Assembly (NCBI GenBank): GCA_964461835.1 | Contig: CAYWVO010000012.1 | Coordinates: 11,012-75,011, forward strand | Length of the DNA stretch: 64,000 bases | Source of the DNA: CAYWVO01 sp964461835 | Lineage (GTDB): Bacteria; Zixibacteria; MSB-5A5; WJJR01; JAJRUJ01 | Reading direction: 5' to 3' | Shown here: positions 18,843 through 28,419 of the stretch, piece by piece | How positions within the stretch are numbered: position 1 is the stretch's first letter | How the letters are laid out: each line of letters begins with the position of its first letter | Program-made: the position numbers and the translations under genes | The notes under the pieces: generated by a model | Told to the model about the DNA's origin: nothing | Seen by the model: only the letters and a program-made list of their open reading frames with translations | Database searches by the model: none

Positions 18843-20276
18843 CTATTTCGAGCGCCTTTTCGGCCGGTGATAGTGCGTCGCCCGGCCGAAGAGCAGGTCT
18901 GCCGCCTCCATGATCGTTTCAGATAGTGTCGGATGCGGATGAATCGTCAAGCCGAGATCCTGCGCGACGGATCCCATCTCAATCGCCAGAACTCCTTCCG
19001 CAATCAACTCACCGGCGCCCGGTCCGGCGATACCGATGCCCAGGACTTCCTCCGACTCGGGATCGATGATTACTTTGGTCACCCCGTCACCGCGCCCGAC
19101 CGTAGCTGCACGACCTGATGCCCCCCAAGGGAACCGCGCCACCTTAACCTCGCGCTTTTGCTCTTTGGCCTCGGCTTCGGTTAGCCCGCACCAGGCGATC
19201 TCCGGATCGGTAAACACCACTGCGGGAATGGCCCGTGGTTCGAAGGCGACATTTTTGCCGGCAATAGCCTCCACCGCAGCGCGACCCTCATGCGAGGCTT
19301 TGTGTGCCAGCATCGGTTCACCGGCCACATCGCCGATAGCGTAAATCGTTGGCTCCGCAGTCTGCCGTTGATCGTTGACTTTGACAAATCCCTTATCGTC
19401 AACGTCAACCTTGGTGTTTTCCAGGCCGACATTTTTGGAATTTGGACGCCGCCCGACGGCCATCAGCACTTTCTCGAATATCTTTCCCTTATTGCCCGCG
19501 TTCTTACCTTCAAAGGTCACCTTGATCCCGTTTTTCTGCGCTTTCATCCCCGCTACGGTGGTCTCCAGCATGATATTCTCAAACAGGCCTTTCAGCCGTT
19601 TACTGAGTACCGATATCAAGTCACGGTCCACTCCCGGCAACAAACTCGGCATCATCTCCACCACGGAGACTTTGCTCCCGAGTGCGGCATAGACGGTACC
19701 CAGTTCCAGACCAATATACCCGCCACCAATAACCAGCAGTGATTTTGGGACATCCTTTAACTCCAGCGCCGTTGACGAGTCCATGACCCGGGGTGAATCA
19801 GGCGCCAGGTCTTTGATCATCACCGGTTCCGATCCGGTAGCCACAATCGCATGCTCGAAAGCCAGTTTACCGGTATCGCCGTTGTGCTTTTTCACTTCAA
19901 GCGTAGTACCGTCAAGGAACTTCGCAGTCCCGCGCACATAGTTTATCTTGCGTTGCTTCGATAACTGTCCCAAGCCACCCGTGAGTTTTTCGACCACATC
20001 ATTTTTCCAGGAGCGCATCTGCCCGATATTCAACTTGGGCTTGGCAAACCGCACGCCCCAGTCCTTGGCCTCACTCGCCTCAAAAAGCAATCGGGCGATG
20101 TGTAACAGCGCTTTCGATGGTATACACCCGCGATACAGACACACTCCACCGGGATTGACCTCGGGATCGATCAGGGTTACGTCCAAATCCATGTCTGCGG
20201 CCAGGAATGCCGCGGCGTATCCACCAGGACCAGCGCCGATGACCGCCAGTTGGGTTGAATTCTGTTTATCTGTCAT
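18843..20276 (-). CDS. lpdA: Dihydrolipoyl dehydrogenase (E3 of pyruvate dehydrogenase)
   Basis: 477 aa from the ATG at 20276, chosen for GGAG upstream and because the FAD-binding 'LAVIGAGPGGYAAAFLA' then starts near residue 10. E3 reoxidises the dihydrolipoyl groups of E2 using FAD and NAD+. The redox disulfide is in 'GGVCLYRGCIPSKALLH'; the second dinucleotide site is 'LLVIGGGYIGLELGTVY'; the C-terminal 'HPHPTLSE' carries the active-site His of the neighbouring subunit. It is the last gene of aceE-aceF-lpd, 66 bases after aceF. Confidence 0.96.
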   Translation of the reverse strand: MTDKQNSTQLAVIGAGPGGYAAAFLAADMDLDVTLIDPEVNPGGVCLYRGCIPSKALLHIARLLFEASEAKDWGVRFAKPKLNIGQMRSWKNDVVEKLTGGLGQLSKQRKINYVRGTAKFLDGTTLEVKKHNGDTGKLAFEHAIVATGSEPVMIKDLAPDSPRVMDSSTALELKDVPKSLLVIGGGYIGLELGTVYAALGSKVSVVEMMPSLLPGVDRDLISVLSKRLKGLFENIMLETTVAGMKAQKNGIKVTFEGKNAGNKGKIFEKVLMAVGRRPNSKNVGLENTKVDVDDKGFVKVNDQRQTAEPTIYAIGDVAGEPMLAHKASHEGRAAVEAIAGKNVAFEPRAIPAVVFTDPEIAWCGLTEAEAKEQKREVKVARFPWGASGRAATVGRGDGVTKVIIDPESEEVLGIGIAGPGAGELIAEGVLAIEMGSVAQDLGLTIHPHPTLSETIMEAADLLFGRATHYHRPKRRSK

Positions 20277-20342
20277 AATGTATCTCCGCTCACTCTTGTG
20301 CCGAAAATTTCCTGCCACCGACAATGTTCGCCCGTGTGCCGG

Positions 20343-21692
20343 TTACTTGTCGAAGTGCAACAGGAATGGATGCTCCAGCGCTTCGGTAACCCACCGTAAG
20401 AACCGCGCGGCGTCCGCGCCATCATTCGCCCGATGGTCATACGATAACGACAACGGCAGAACCAGCCTTGGCTCAAACTGATCCTCACGGTAGACCGGTT
20501 TCATCGCTGCCCGGCTGATCCCCAGAATCGCCACCTGCGGCCAGAAAACCACCGGCGTGAAATTGGTACCACCAATCCCGCCCTGGTTCGAAATCGTAAA
20601 GGTGCCGCCTTCCAATTCATCCGGCTTGATTTTCTTATTCCGCGTCCGATCAGCAATATCAACCAGTTCGATCGCCAACGCTTTAATGCTTTTTTGGTCT
20701 ACGTCACGGATCACCGGTACCAGCAGGCCCCGGTCTGTGTCGACCGCCATACCGATATGATAATACTGTTTATAAATGATCTCATTGCTGTCGGGATCGA
20801 TGCTGCTGTTGAACCGGGGAAAAACCTTGAGGGCTTCTGCGATAATTTTCAGCAGGATTGCCGTCACGGTCAACTTGCCGTCTTCCTTCTCCACTATTCG
20901 ACTGTATTTTTTGCGGAATGCTTCAACATCGGTGATGTCCGCTTCATCGAACTGCGTAACATGAGGAATTACCGACCAGGATTGCCCGGTGCTCTCCGCG
21001 GTGAGCTTGCGCACCTTGGCCATCTTTTCGCGTTTGATCTTCCCCCACTGGTCAAAATCGGGCAGTTCCTTAGTCGGTCGCTTGGCTGCTGCCCCTTTCT
21101 TCACGTGCGCCTTGACGTCATCCGGGGTGATTCGTCCTCGTGGTCCGGTACCCTCAATCTCGGCAATATCTGCCCCCAACTCACGCGCCAGCCGCCGCAC
21201 CGCCGGCCCGGCAGCCACACCACGTCTCTTTTCTCTGGCCGCCGGCTTCTCTCCCTTTTCCTCGGCTTCTTCCTCAAGTTCCGGCTCTTTTTCTTCTTTG
21301 GCGGGCTTTTTTTCTTTTTCCTCGGTTGGCTTCTCTTCCTCTTCTTCTTCCTTCTCCGGTTCTTCTTTTGCCTCTGCCGGTTCCGGTTCGGGCTCTTTTT
21401 CTTCCGGTTTCTCTTCTGGCTCAGGTTCTCTCTCGGGTTCTTCCTCAGCTTTCCCCTCAGCCTCTACCTTGCCGATCACCTGCCCGACTGTTACCTCGTC
21501 GCCTTCCTTGACACTGATCTCCGTAATCTTACCCGCGTACGGTGAAGGTATCTCGACGACGGCTTTCTCAGTTTCGAGTTCGATAATCGCCTGATCCTCT
21601 TCCACCATATCACCGACAGAAACCAGGACCTTGGCTACCTCGCCGGATTCTACATTTTCGCCGATTTCCGGAATCTTAATTTCCTGTGCCAT
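20343..21692 (-). CDS. aceF: Dihydrolipoamide acetyltransferase (E2 of pyruvate dehydrogenase)
   Basis: 449 aa. Residues 1-78 are one lipoyl domain with the lipoylated lysine K43 in 'LETEKAVVEIP'. Residues ~80-160 form a linker made almost only of Glu, Pro, Lys and Ala. An E3/E1-binding domain follows ('GPAVRRLARELGADIAEIEG', then 'GPRGRITPDDV'). The C-terminal ~230 residues are the acetyltransferase core with the catalytic 'DHRANDGADAARF'. Proteobacterial E2 partners of homodimeric E1 often have two or three lipoyl domains; here there is one. Known E2 linkers are Ala/Pro-rich and flexible, so the highly acidic linker is unusual. The gene lies 15 bases after aceE. Confidence 0.95.
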   Translation of the reverse strand: MAQEIKIPEIGENVESGEVAKVLVSVGDMVEEDQAIIELETEKAVVEIPSPYAGKITEISVKEGDEVTVGQVIGKVEAEGKAEEEPEREPEPEEKPEEKEPEPEPAEAKEEPEKEEEEEEKPTEEKEKKPAKEEKEPELEEEAEEKGEKPAAREKRRGVAAGPAVRRLARELGADIAEIEGTGPRGRITPDDVKAHVKKGAAAKRPTKELPDFDQWGKIKREKMAKVRKLTAESTGQSWSVIPHVTQFDEADITDVEAFRKKYSRIVEKEDGKLTVTAILLKIIAEALKVFPRFNSSIDPDSNEIIYKQYYHIGMAVDTDRGLLVPVIRDVDQKSIKALAIELVDIADRTRNKKIKPDELEGGTFTISNQGGIGGTNFTPVVFWPQVAILGISRAAMKPVYREDQFEPRLVLPLSLSYDHRANDGADAARFLRWVTEALEHPFLLHFDK

Positions 21693-21707
21693 GAATTCAC
21701 CTTTGCG

Positions 21708-24386
21708 TTATGCAAACAGCGGATTTTCTCTCTCCGGATCGATGTCCAAATCCTTTATCGCCTTTTTCACCACCGAGGTCTTGATACTTCCCTCGCGTGC
21801 CAAACTGGAAAGCGCCGTCACCGTGATATGGCGTGCATCGACTTCAAAAAAGTCCCGCAGCTCAGCGCGTGCTTCACTGCGACCAAAACCGTCCGTACCG
21901 AGCACCTGAAAAGGTAACGACACCCACTTTCCAAGGATTGCGGGAACGGCTTTCAGGTAATCACTAGCCGCAACCACGACTCCCTTCTCACCGTCCAGAC
22001 AGTGCGCCAGATATGACTGCCGAGGCTTTCTGCCGGGATGCAGCAAATTCCAGCGTTCGGTGTCCAGCGCGTCGTAGTATAGTTGCTTGTAGCTGGTTGC
22101 ACTCCAGACATCCGCCGCTACGCCATAATCGTTGTGCAGTATTTCCCGCGCCGCGAGTGCCTCATTCAAAATAGAACCACTTCCGAACAGGTGTGCCTTG
22201 GCCGTAGCCCGTTTCTTCCCCGATGCCTTATACTTGTACAAGCCTTTGAGGATACCTTTCTCCACCCCCTTGGGCATCGGCGGCATTTTGTAAAATTCGT
22301 TCATCAGCGTCAGGTAGTAAATCAAATTTTCCTGCTTCTCAAACATCCGGTGGATACCGTCCTTGATAATCACGGCAATTTCATAGGCGAACGCCAGATC
22401 GTACGCCCGGACCGATGGCGGCGAGAAGGCAAACAGGTGGCTCTGGCCGTCCTGATGCTGCAAGCCTTCACCGGCCAGCGTCGTTCTCCCGGCTGTCCCG
22501 CCCAGCAAAAACCCGCGAGCTTGGTTATCGGCGGCCGCCCAGATCAAATCGCCGACACGCTGAAAGCCGAACATTGAATAAAATATGAAGAACGGTATCA
22601 TGCTGATGCCGTGCGTGGCATACGCAGTCCCTGCCGCAATAAAAGAGGAGATCGAACCGGCTTCCGTGATTCCTTCTTCCAGAATCTGGCCGTCCTTAGC
22701 CTCATTATAGTACAGCAGGCTTTCCTTATCGACCGGCTCATAAATCTGTCCGAGGTGCGAGTAAATCCCCACCTTACGGAAAAGAGTCTCCATCCCGAAG
22801 GTGCGCGCCTCATCGGGCACGATTGGCACGATATACTTGCCCAGTTTTTTATCATTCAATAGCTTGGAGAGCAGATAGACAAAGACCATTGTCGTGGCCA
22901 ACTCTCGGTCTTTGCTGCCCTCATAAAATTCACTGAAAATATGGTCCGCAGGCATGTCGATCGGCAAGACCGTCACACTCCGCTTGGGAACATATCCCCC
23001 CAGTTCCGCGCGGCGTTCCTGCAGGTAGCGGCCCTCTTCGCTGTCTTCGGCCGGTCGGTAGAACGGTGTTTCGGCGATATCTTTGTCGGAAATCGGAATG
23101 CCAAATCGGCTGCGGAACTCCCGCAACTCCTGCTCATTGAGTTTTTTCTGCTGATGGGTCACATTACGGCCTTCGCCGGCTTCGCCCAGACCATATCCTT
23201 TGATCGTTTTGCCCAGAATCACTGTCGGTGAACCCTCGTGTTCCACCGCTGCCTTATAAGCAGCATAAACCTTGGCGGGATCATGGCCACCGCGTCGGAG
23301 CTTTTGCAGTTGGTCATCAGTGTACGTCTTTACCAAATCCAGTAAACGATCATCGACGCCGAAAAAGTCCTTCCGGATATAATCACCGCTGGCAACGGTG
23401 TATTTTTGATACTGCCCGTCCGGCACCTCCTCCATGCGCTTCACTAAGAGACCATGCCTATCCGCAGCCAAAAGCGGATCCCAGTCCGAACCCCAGATAA
23501 CTTTGATCACGTTCCAACCGGCGCCGCGAAATGCTGCTTCCAGTTCCTGGATAATCTTCCCGTTACCGCGCACCGGACCATCGAGCCGCTGAAGATTGCA
23601 GTTAATGACGAAAATGAGATTGTCCAGCTTCTCGCGTGGGGGTAGCGTGATCGCTCCGAGCGCCTCTGGTTCATCCAATTCGCCATCACCAAGAAAGGCC
23701 CAGATTTTCTGGTCGGACCGTTTTTTAATGCCTCGGTCTTCCAAGTAGCGGTTAAAGCGAGCCTGGTAGATCGCCATGATCGGTGATAAGCCCATCGACA
23801 CGGTCGGAAATTCCCAAAAATCCGGCATTAGTCGCGGGTGGGGATACGATGATACTCCCGAGCCGGGCTGCAACTCGCGCCGGAAATTTTCCAGATGCTC
23901 CTCAGACAAGCGGCCCTCCAGAAACGCCCGCGCATACACCCCTGGTGACGCGTGCCCCTGGAAATAAATGATATCTCCCTCATGTTTATCACTTTTGGCT
24001 CGGAAAAAATGATTGAAACCTACCTCGAACAGCGTGGCCACCGAGGCATACGTGGAGATATGCCCACCGATCCCGCTCGATTTACGGTTGGCCCGCACCA
24101 CCATCGCCATCGCGTTCCACCGAACGATACTTTTGATACGCCGTTCGATTTCACGGCTGCCGGGAAAGACCGGTTGTTCTTCTACCGGGATCGTATTGAT
24201 ATACGGTGTATTGGCGGTGAAATGGACGTGAATCCCGTGCTGTTGGGTACGATGTTGTAACCGTCGCAAGATTTCCCGGACGCGGTCCGGCCCCTGGTTG
24301 CGAAAGACATAGTCAAGCGATTCCAACCATTCCTGATTCTCATACTGGATTTCCGTCTGCGTCAGTTTTGTATTGTCTGCAGCCAT
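21708..24386 (-). CDS. aceE: Pyruvate dehydrogenase E1, homodimeric type
   Basis: 892 aa from the ATG at 24386, which has AAGGAG eight to nine bases upstream; the 26 codons before it look non-coding. This thiamine-diphosphate enzyme decarboxylates pyruvate and acetylates E2 lipoate. The ThDP/Mg site is 'FLGDGELDEPEALGAI' followed by 'NCNLQRLDGPVRGN'; 'SSGIGGHISTYAS' and 'GLGEAGEGRNVTHQQKK' are typical of AceE. It is the first gene of the aceE-aceF-lpd operon, which supplies acetyl-CoA under oxic or respiratory conditions. Confidence 0.96.
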   Translation of the reverse strand: MAADNTKLTQTEIQYENQEWLESLDYVFRNQGPDRVREILRRLQHRTQQHGIHVHFTANTPYINTIPVEEQPVFPGSREIERRIKSIVRWNAMAMVVRANRKSSGIGGHISTYASVATLFEVGFNHFFRAKSDKHEGDIIYFQGHASPGVYARAFLEGRLSEEHLENFRRELQPGSGVSSYPHPRLMPDFWEFPTVSMGLSPIMAIYQARFNRYLEDRGIKKRSDQKIWAFLGDGELDEPEALGAITLPPREKLDNLIFVINCNLQRLDGPVRGNGKIIQELEAAFRGAGWNVIKVIWGSDWDPLLAADRHGLLVKRMEEVPDGQYQKYTVASGDYIRKDFFGVDDRLLDLVKTYTDDQLQKLRRGGHDPAKVYAAYKAAVEHEGSPTVILGKTIKGYGLGEAGEGRNVTHQQKKLNEQELREFRSRFGIPISDKDIAETPFYRPAEDSEEGRYLQERRAELGGYVPKRSVTVLPIDMPADHIFSEFYEGSKDRELATTMVFVYLLSKLLNDKKLGKYIVPIVPDEARTFGMETLFRKVGIYSHLGQIYEPVDKESLLYYNEAKDGQILEEGITEAGSISSFIAAGTAYATHGISMIPFFIFYSMFGFQRVGDLIWAAADNQARGFLLGGTAGRTTLAGEGLQHQDGQSHLFAFSPPSVRAYDLAFAYEIAVIIKDGIHRMFEKQENLIYYLTLMNEFYKMPPMPKGVEKGILKGLYKYKASGKKRATAKAHLFGSGSILNEALAAREILHNDYGVAADVWSATSYKQLYYDALDTERWNLLHPGRKPRQSYLAHCLDGEKGVVVAASDYLKAVPAILGKWVSLPFQVLGTDGFGRSEARAELRDFFEVDARHITVTALSSLAREGSIKTSVVKKAIKDLDIDPERENPLFA

Positions 24387-24653
24387 CAGGATGACTCCTT
24401 CCTTGCTGCGATGTGATCTATCGGTCCGCAGAACATTAAATCGACCTCTTCTCAGTTCCCACAATCACTGAAAATAGTTTACCTATATACGGCGCGTCGC
24501 ACGAGTTTACTGTGCTAATGACGAAGGAAAATGGGTGACTGTCACGCGCACCATTCCCGGCACAAAAGCCGCCAGCTTGGACATCTTTGCCTGGTTACCT
24601 ACTCATCCTCGACCCTGCTGACCAAACTTTAAATGAAGCTATGGCATTAGACA

Positions 24654-25640
24654 GTGTCCTTAGCTACATTGTGCCGAAATCGCAGGGAAAGACGCGATCG
24701 GTCGGTGCGAGCTGTGGTGGTATCCCGAGATAGTCAATTGGCATTGGCCAAAGTATTCGGCCTGCTGTGGTGCTTTTACACCTTTCTGGTCTCTGTCGGT
24801 CTGATTGGAAAATCTTTTAAGTATCTGGGGCATGGCGTTGCGGGACTGATCCTGACCGAGACCGCTGACCCCCTCATCGGGCTGTTTTCCGGCGTGCTGG
24901 CGACCAGCCTCGTGCAATCCTCCTCAACCGTGACCTCCCTCGTCGTCGGACTGGTTGGTGGCGGCGTCCTGCCCTTCAGCAGCGCGATCCCCATCGTCAT
25001 GGGGGCAAATATCGGCACGTCGGTTACCAACACAATTGTCTCGTTAGGGCATATCACTCGCAGGGTTGAATTCCAGCGGGCATTCTCCGCTGCCGTCGTT
25101 CATGATTTCTTTAACATTATGGCGGTTATGGTATTCTTTCCTTTGCAGTATTTTACCAATTTTCTCGCGCAGGCGTCCGGCATTTTGACGTCGGCATTTG
25201 CGGATATCGGGGGCCTGACCTTCGTCAGCCCTGTCAAGACACTCACCGCCTGGGCCGTGGATGGCATTATTTGGATGCTCGGTGATTTTCGGCAACTGGC
25301 CATGTTTCTGGGCTTTGCTATGTTGTTACTTTCGCTCCGCTACATTGTAAAACTATTGAAGTCGCTGGTACTGGCACGGGTGGAGCGGTTCTTTGGTCGT
25401 TATATTTTCAAGACTGCTCCCCGCAGTTTTGCCCTGGGGTTGCTGGTAACCATCTTTGTGCAGTCGTCGTCCGTTTCAACCTCCTTGGCTGTTCCCCTGG
25501 CCGGTTCGGGAGTGCTGAATTTGCGTCAGATATTTCCGTATACCATGGGATCAAATATCGGTACAACCGTCACCGCGATTCTGGCCTCGCTGGCTACCGG
25601 CTCGCCGGCGGCCGTCGGGGTAGCCATTGCGCACACATTT
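24654..25640 (+). pseudogene. Na+/phosphate cotransporter, truncated
   Basis: About 300 codons of a NptA/PNaS-type Na+/Pi cotransporter. Both inverted QSSS repeats are present ('LVQSSSTVTSLVVGLV' and 'FVQSSSVSTSLAVPLAGSG'), as are the 'GANIGTSVTNT' and 'GSNIGTTVTAIL' motifs and about eight hydrophobic segments. The start is unclear: GTG at 24654 or TTG at 24738/24744, none with a strong ribosome binding site. After 'AVGVAIAHTF' (about 25640) the expected next membrane segment is absent and the DNA changes to PhoR-like sequence in another frame. The frame itself runs on to 25733 with unrelated residues. I therefore read it as broken. Confidence 0.7.
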
Positions 25641-26449
25641 CAGACAATGACCCGCTGCGCATGGAGAATCACGCCTCCCGACCGAAATCAAAACCGCCCT
25701 GGCCGGCAAGGCGGGGTCGGCAACCCGCTTTAGCGAAACGGTAAAAACGACGCAGATCTACGTGGCAATCCCGGTCCGTCGGCAGGGGGAAATTGCGGGC
25801 GTTGTACGCAGCTCGGTATCGGTCGCCCTCATTGATCGGGCGCTCGCCGAAATCAAGCAAGACGTGGTGCTTGTCAGCTTAATTGTTGCTGTACTGTTCG
25901 CCCTGATTGGGTACTATATTGCCCGGAAAGTATACCGGCCCTTGAAACAACTCGCCGCCGGTGCTCGTCGATTTGCCGTCGGCAAGTTTGACACTCCCAT
26001 TTACTTATCCGCCTCCAGTGAGATGGTTGAACTGGCGGATGCGCTCAATCGGATGGCGGTTGATTTGAATGAACGTATGCAAACATGCACCCGGCATCTC
26101 AACGAACTTGAGGCGATTGTCTCTGCCATGACGGAAGGTGTTGTAACCGTTGATGTGGAGGGCAATATCCTGAAATTGAATGACGTTGCCCGCGAGCAGT
26201 TAGGCATCAAAGAAAACAACGTTTCCGGCAGACCGCTGATCGCAGTCGTACGCAGCACAGAACTGGCGGCGATGATCAGTCAAACCCGGAAGACCGGCAA
26301 GACAGTTGACCGGGACGTACTGTTTTCCCAGCTAGGTGATCACTCCCTGCGTTGTATCACCACCCCCCTGTGCGACCATGAGGACAAGACAATCGGCGTG
26401 CTCATTCTCCTACGTGGTACCAACATGCCACTGGTCGACTGATCAAGTG
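25641..26449 (+). pseudogene. PhoR-type sensor kinase fragment (HAMP-PAS only)
   Basis: The fragment starts abruptly. 25641-25683 reads 'SDNDPLRMENHASRP' in one frame and shifts at about 25684 to 'EIKTALAGKAGSATRF'; together they match the end of a PhoR/YycG-like periplasmic sensor. A frame open to 26442 then gives a membrane segment ('VVLVSLIVAVLFALIGYYIA'), HAMP ('RPLKQLAAGARRFAVG') and PAS ('ALNRMAVDLN' to 'CITTPLCDHEDKTIGVLIL'). It stops after 'MPLVD', but one base later DNA still reads 'DQVRK', as in the linker before the histidine box. The N-terminal membrane helix, HisKA and ATPase domains are missing. It is a decayed remnant that could not signal. Confidence 0.72.
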
Positions 26450-26501
26450 CGGAAAACCGCTCTACTGTGATCGTCAAAAGACTGACGGGCAATTTCCAAT
26501 G

Positions 26502-28292
26502 TTACGGCACGCACGGATCGCATAACGCATCTTGACTCTGGTACACGAGCGCGACCAGAAATTGCACGTCGAGCGGATCAACGCCGCTATCGCAATTTGC
26601 ATCCCCTACCTCGTAGGCGCAGGATGGGTGCAGACACCGAGCGTCCAGTCCCTGGTAAACATAGGCGACCAGGAACTGCACATCTAAAGGATCAATGCCG
26701 AGGTCACAGTTGATATCCCCCCACAATCCGCAGGGGCAATCATCGCAAGCATCACCGAGACCGTCACTATCTTCATCCGCCTGGTCCGCATTGGCAATTC
26801 CCGGACAATTGTCGCAGGCATCGCCAACCAGATCGCCATCAGAATCGGTCTGGTCGGGATTGGCAGTAAATACACAATTGTCGTCGACGTCCGGAATTGA
26901 ATCGTCATCATCATCGGCATCACAAACATCACCCGCACCATCTCCATCATTGTCCGCTTGCTGGACGTTATAATCAGCCGGGCAATTGTCGCAGGCGGAA
27001 CCGATGCCATCAGCATCCGGGTCGTCCTGGCCAGGATTGTACGCGGTGGAACAATTATCAACATCCCCGCAAACGCCGTCGCCATCAATATCATTGTAGG
27101 AATCATTGGGACAGATATCGCATACATCGCCAATCCCATCCCCGTCCTGATCAGTCTGAGTAGCATTAGGATCATTCGGACAGTTGTCGCACGCATCACC
27201 GATTCCATCCGTATCGGCATCTTCCTGACCGCTGTTGACTACCACTGGGCAGTTGTCACAGCCATCGGGGACGTTGTCGGCGTCCCCGTCAATCAGGTCA
27301 TCATGGCCGGGACACACGTCGCAGAGATCGCCCACCGTGTCGTTATCCGTGTCGAGTTGGTCGGGATTGGACGTTGCGGGGCAATTGTCGCAGACCTCCC
27401 CCACACTGTCCTGGTCGGTATCGGTCTGCCCGGGATTCGCCGCGGCCAGGCAGTTATCGCAGGCATCTCCAATCCCATCACTGTCGGTATCGAGCTGGTC
27501 TGCATTGGGGATGGCCGGGCAGTTATCCTCGGTGTCGAGTACCCCGTCACTGTCCTGATCGACACAAATATTCGGCGGCGTCACGCCATCGACCCAGATA
27601 AACGGAAATCCCGGGTCCGGGTCAGTCCACTGATCATCCCATTCAACCCACGTCTCAATTGACGGACGATACACGTAGGCCTCACAAACCGGAACCTCCG
27701 GCACAACATAATCCATCAACACGCTGGGATAGGGGACAGCGGTTTGGCCGGTATATTCAATAACCACAAAAAATGGTCCTTCCCGACAACAGGGCTGTGG
27801 CAGATCAAACGCATGGATATTGGGCCAGTCATCCGCAATGTCATCGCGCACCACACCGCACAATTCACTCCCGGGAGATGGGCAGCCGGGGGTGTCATAT
27901 TCCACCGAATAGATGCCGGCTCGTAAACTCACCGGCCAATTGGCAACAAATGTCGGTGGCGAATCGGCCAAGGCGACATAGATTGTCTCGATCGCCAATG
28001 GGTACGGTGCTGAGGAACAACCGTACGTGGCGTCCTCGGGATCGTAGTAAACGGCAATGCGGCTTCCCGCATCGTAAGTCGGATTGAGAAACGTCGGCTG
28101 GTTCCCATCGCGACGCATGTTACAAGCGTCTGTAACATCACGGGCTAGCTCCGGATGCTGTTCCCCCTCTCCCGATTGCAGGGTGATTGGTGATAGAGGT
28201 GTAACGGGTTGATTTGCCTGGGCGCTCGCGACAATGCCACCAAAAGCGAGACAACAACAAATGACCGAGATAATGCGACGTGCAGCCTTCAT
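26502..28292 (-). CDS. Secreted thrombospondin type-3 repeat protein with dockerin pair
   Basis: 596 aa from ATG 28292, chosen because GGGAGGGGAG lies just upstream and a signal peptide follows ('RRIISVICCCLAFGGIVASAQA'). A beta-rich N-terminal part of about 240 residues has no family I can name. It is followed by roughly ten thrombospondin type-3 calcium-binding repeats of the form 'DxDxDGxGDxCDNCP..xNxxQ'. The C-terminus has two dockerin-like loops ('GDINCDLGIDPLDVQFLV' and 'GDANCDSGVDPLDVQFLV'). It is extracellular and probably rigid and Ca-loaded. The role is unknown; similar architectures occur in many uncultured FCB genomes. The reverse-strand ORFs here are shadows of the Asp/Cys repeats. 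Confidence 0.85.
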   Translation of the reverse strand: MKAARRIISVICCCLAFGGIVASAQANQPVTPLSPITLQSGEGEQHPELARDVTDACNMRRDGNQPTFLNPTYDAGSRIAVYYDPEDATYGCSSAPYPLAIETIYVALADSPPTFVANWPVSLRAGIYSVEYDTPGCPSPGSELCGVVRDDIADDWPNIHAFDLPQPCCREGPFFVVIEYTGQTAVPYPSVLMDYVVPEVPVCEAYVYRPSIETWVEWDDQWTDPDPGFPFIWVDGVTPPNICVDQDSDGVLDTEDNCPAIPNADQLDTDSDGIGDACDNCLAAANPGQTDTDQDSVGEVCDNCPATSNPDQLDTDNDTVGDLCDVCPGHDDLIDGDADNVPDGCDNCPVVVNSGQEDADTDGIGDACDNCPNDPNATQTDQDGDGIGDVCDICPNDSYNDIDGDGVCGDVDNCSTAYNPGQDDPDADGIGSACDNCPADYNVQQADNDGDGAGDVCDADDDDDSIPDVDDNCVFTANPDQTDSDGDLVGDACDNCPGIANADQADEDSDGLGDACDDCPCGLWGDINCDLGIDPLDVQFLVAYVYQGLDARCLHPSCAYEVGDANCDSGVDPLDVQFLVALVYQSQDALCDPCVP

Positions 28293-28365
28293 TCTCCCCT
28301 CCCCACGTCGGAAGATACCGGCGGTAGTCTGTGAAACGTTATGGATGAAAGATAGAAAGATGTGG

Positions 28366-28388
28366 CCGCAAAGCAAGTAACTTTGCGG
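28366..28388 (-). terminator. Candidate terminator after the glutamate-receptor channel gene
   Basis: CCGCAAAG and CTTTGCGG flank a 7-base loop, a perfect 8-bp stem about 30 bases past the stop codon of the 28420-29496 gene. On the minus strand it is followed by a pyrimidine-rich stretch (CCACATCTTTCTATCTTTC) rather than a clean T run. It could be a terminator, or a leader hairpin for the thrombospondin-repeat gene downstream. Confidence 0.45.
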
Positions 28389-28419
28389 TGCGTACGAAAG
28401 AACAGATTTTAGTGTCGCG

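Noticed and set aside
20694..21545. Long plus-strand frame rich in Phe and Leu
   Set aside because: It is the reverse complement of the Glu/Lys-rich E2 linker; aceF on the other strand is unmistakable.
26684..27662. Several overlapping frames in the thrombospondin-repeat region, and an apparent tandem DNA repeat
   Set aside because: They mirror the Asp/Cys-rich protein repeats; spacing and sequence are not those of a CRISPR array.
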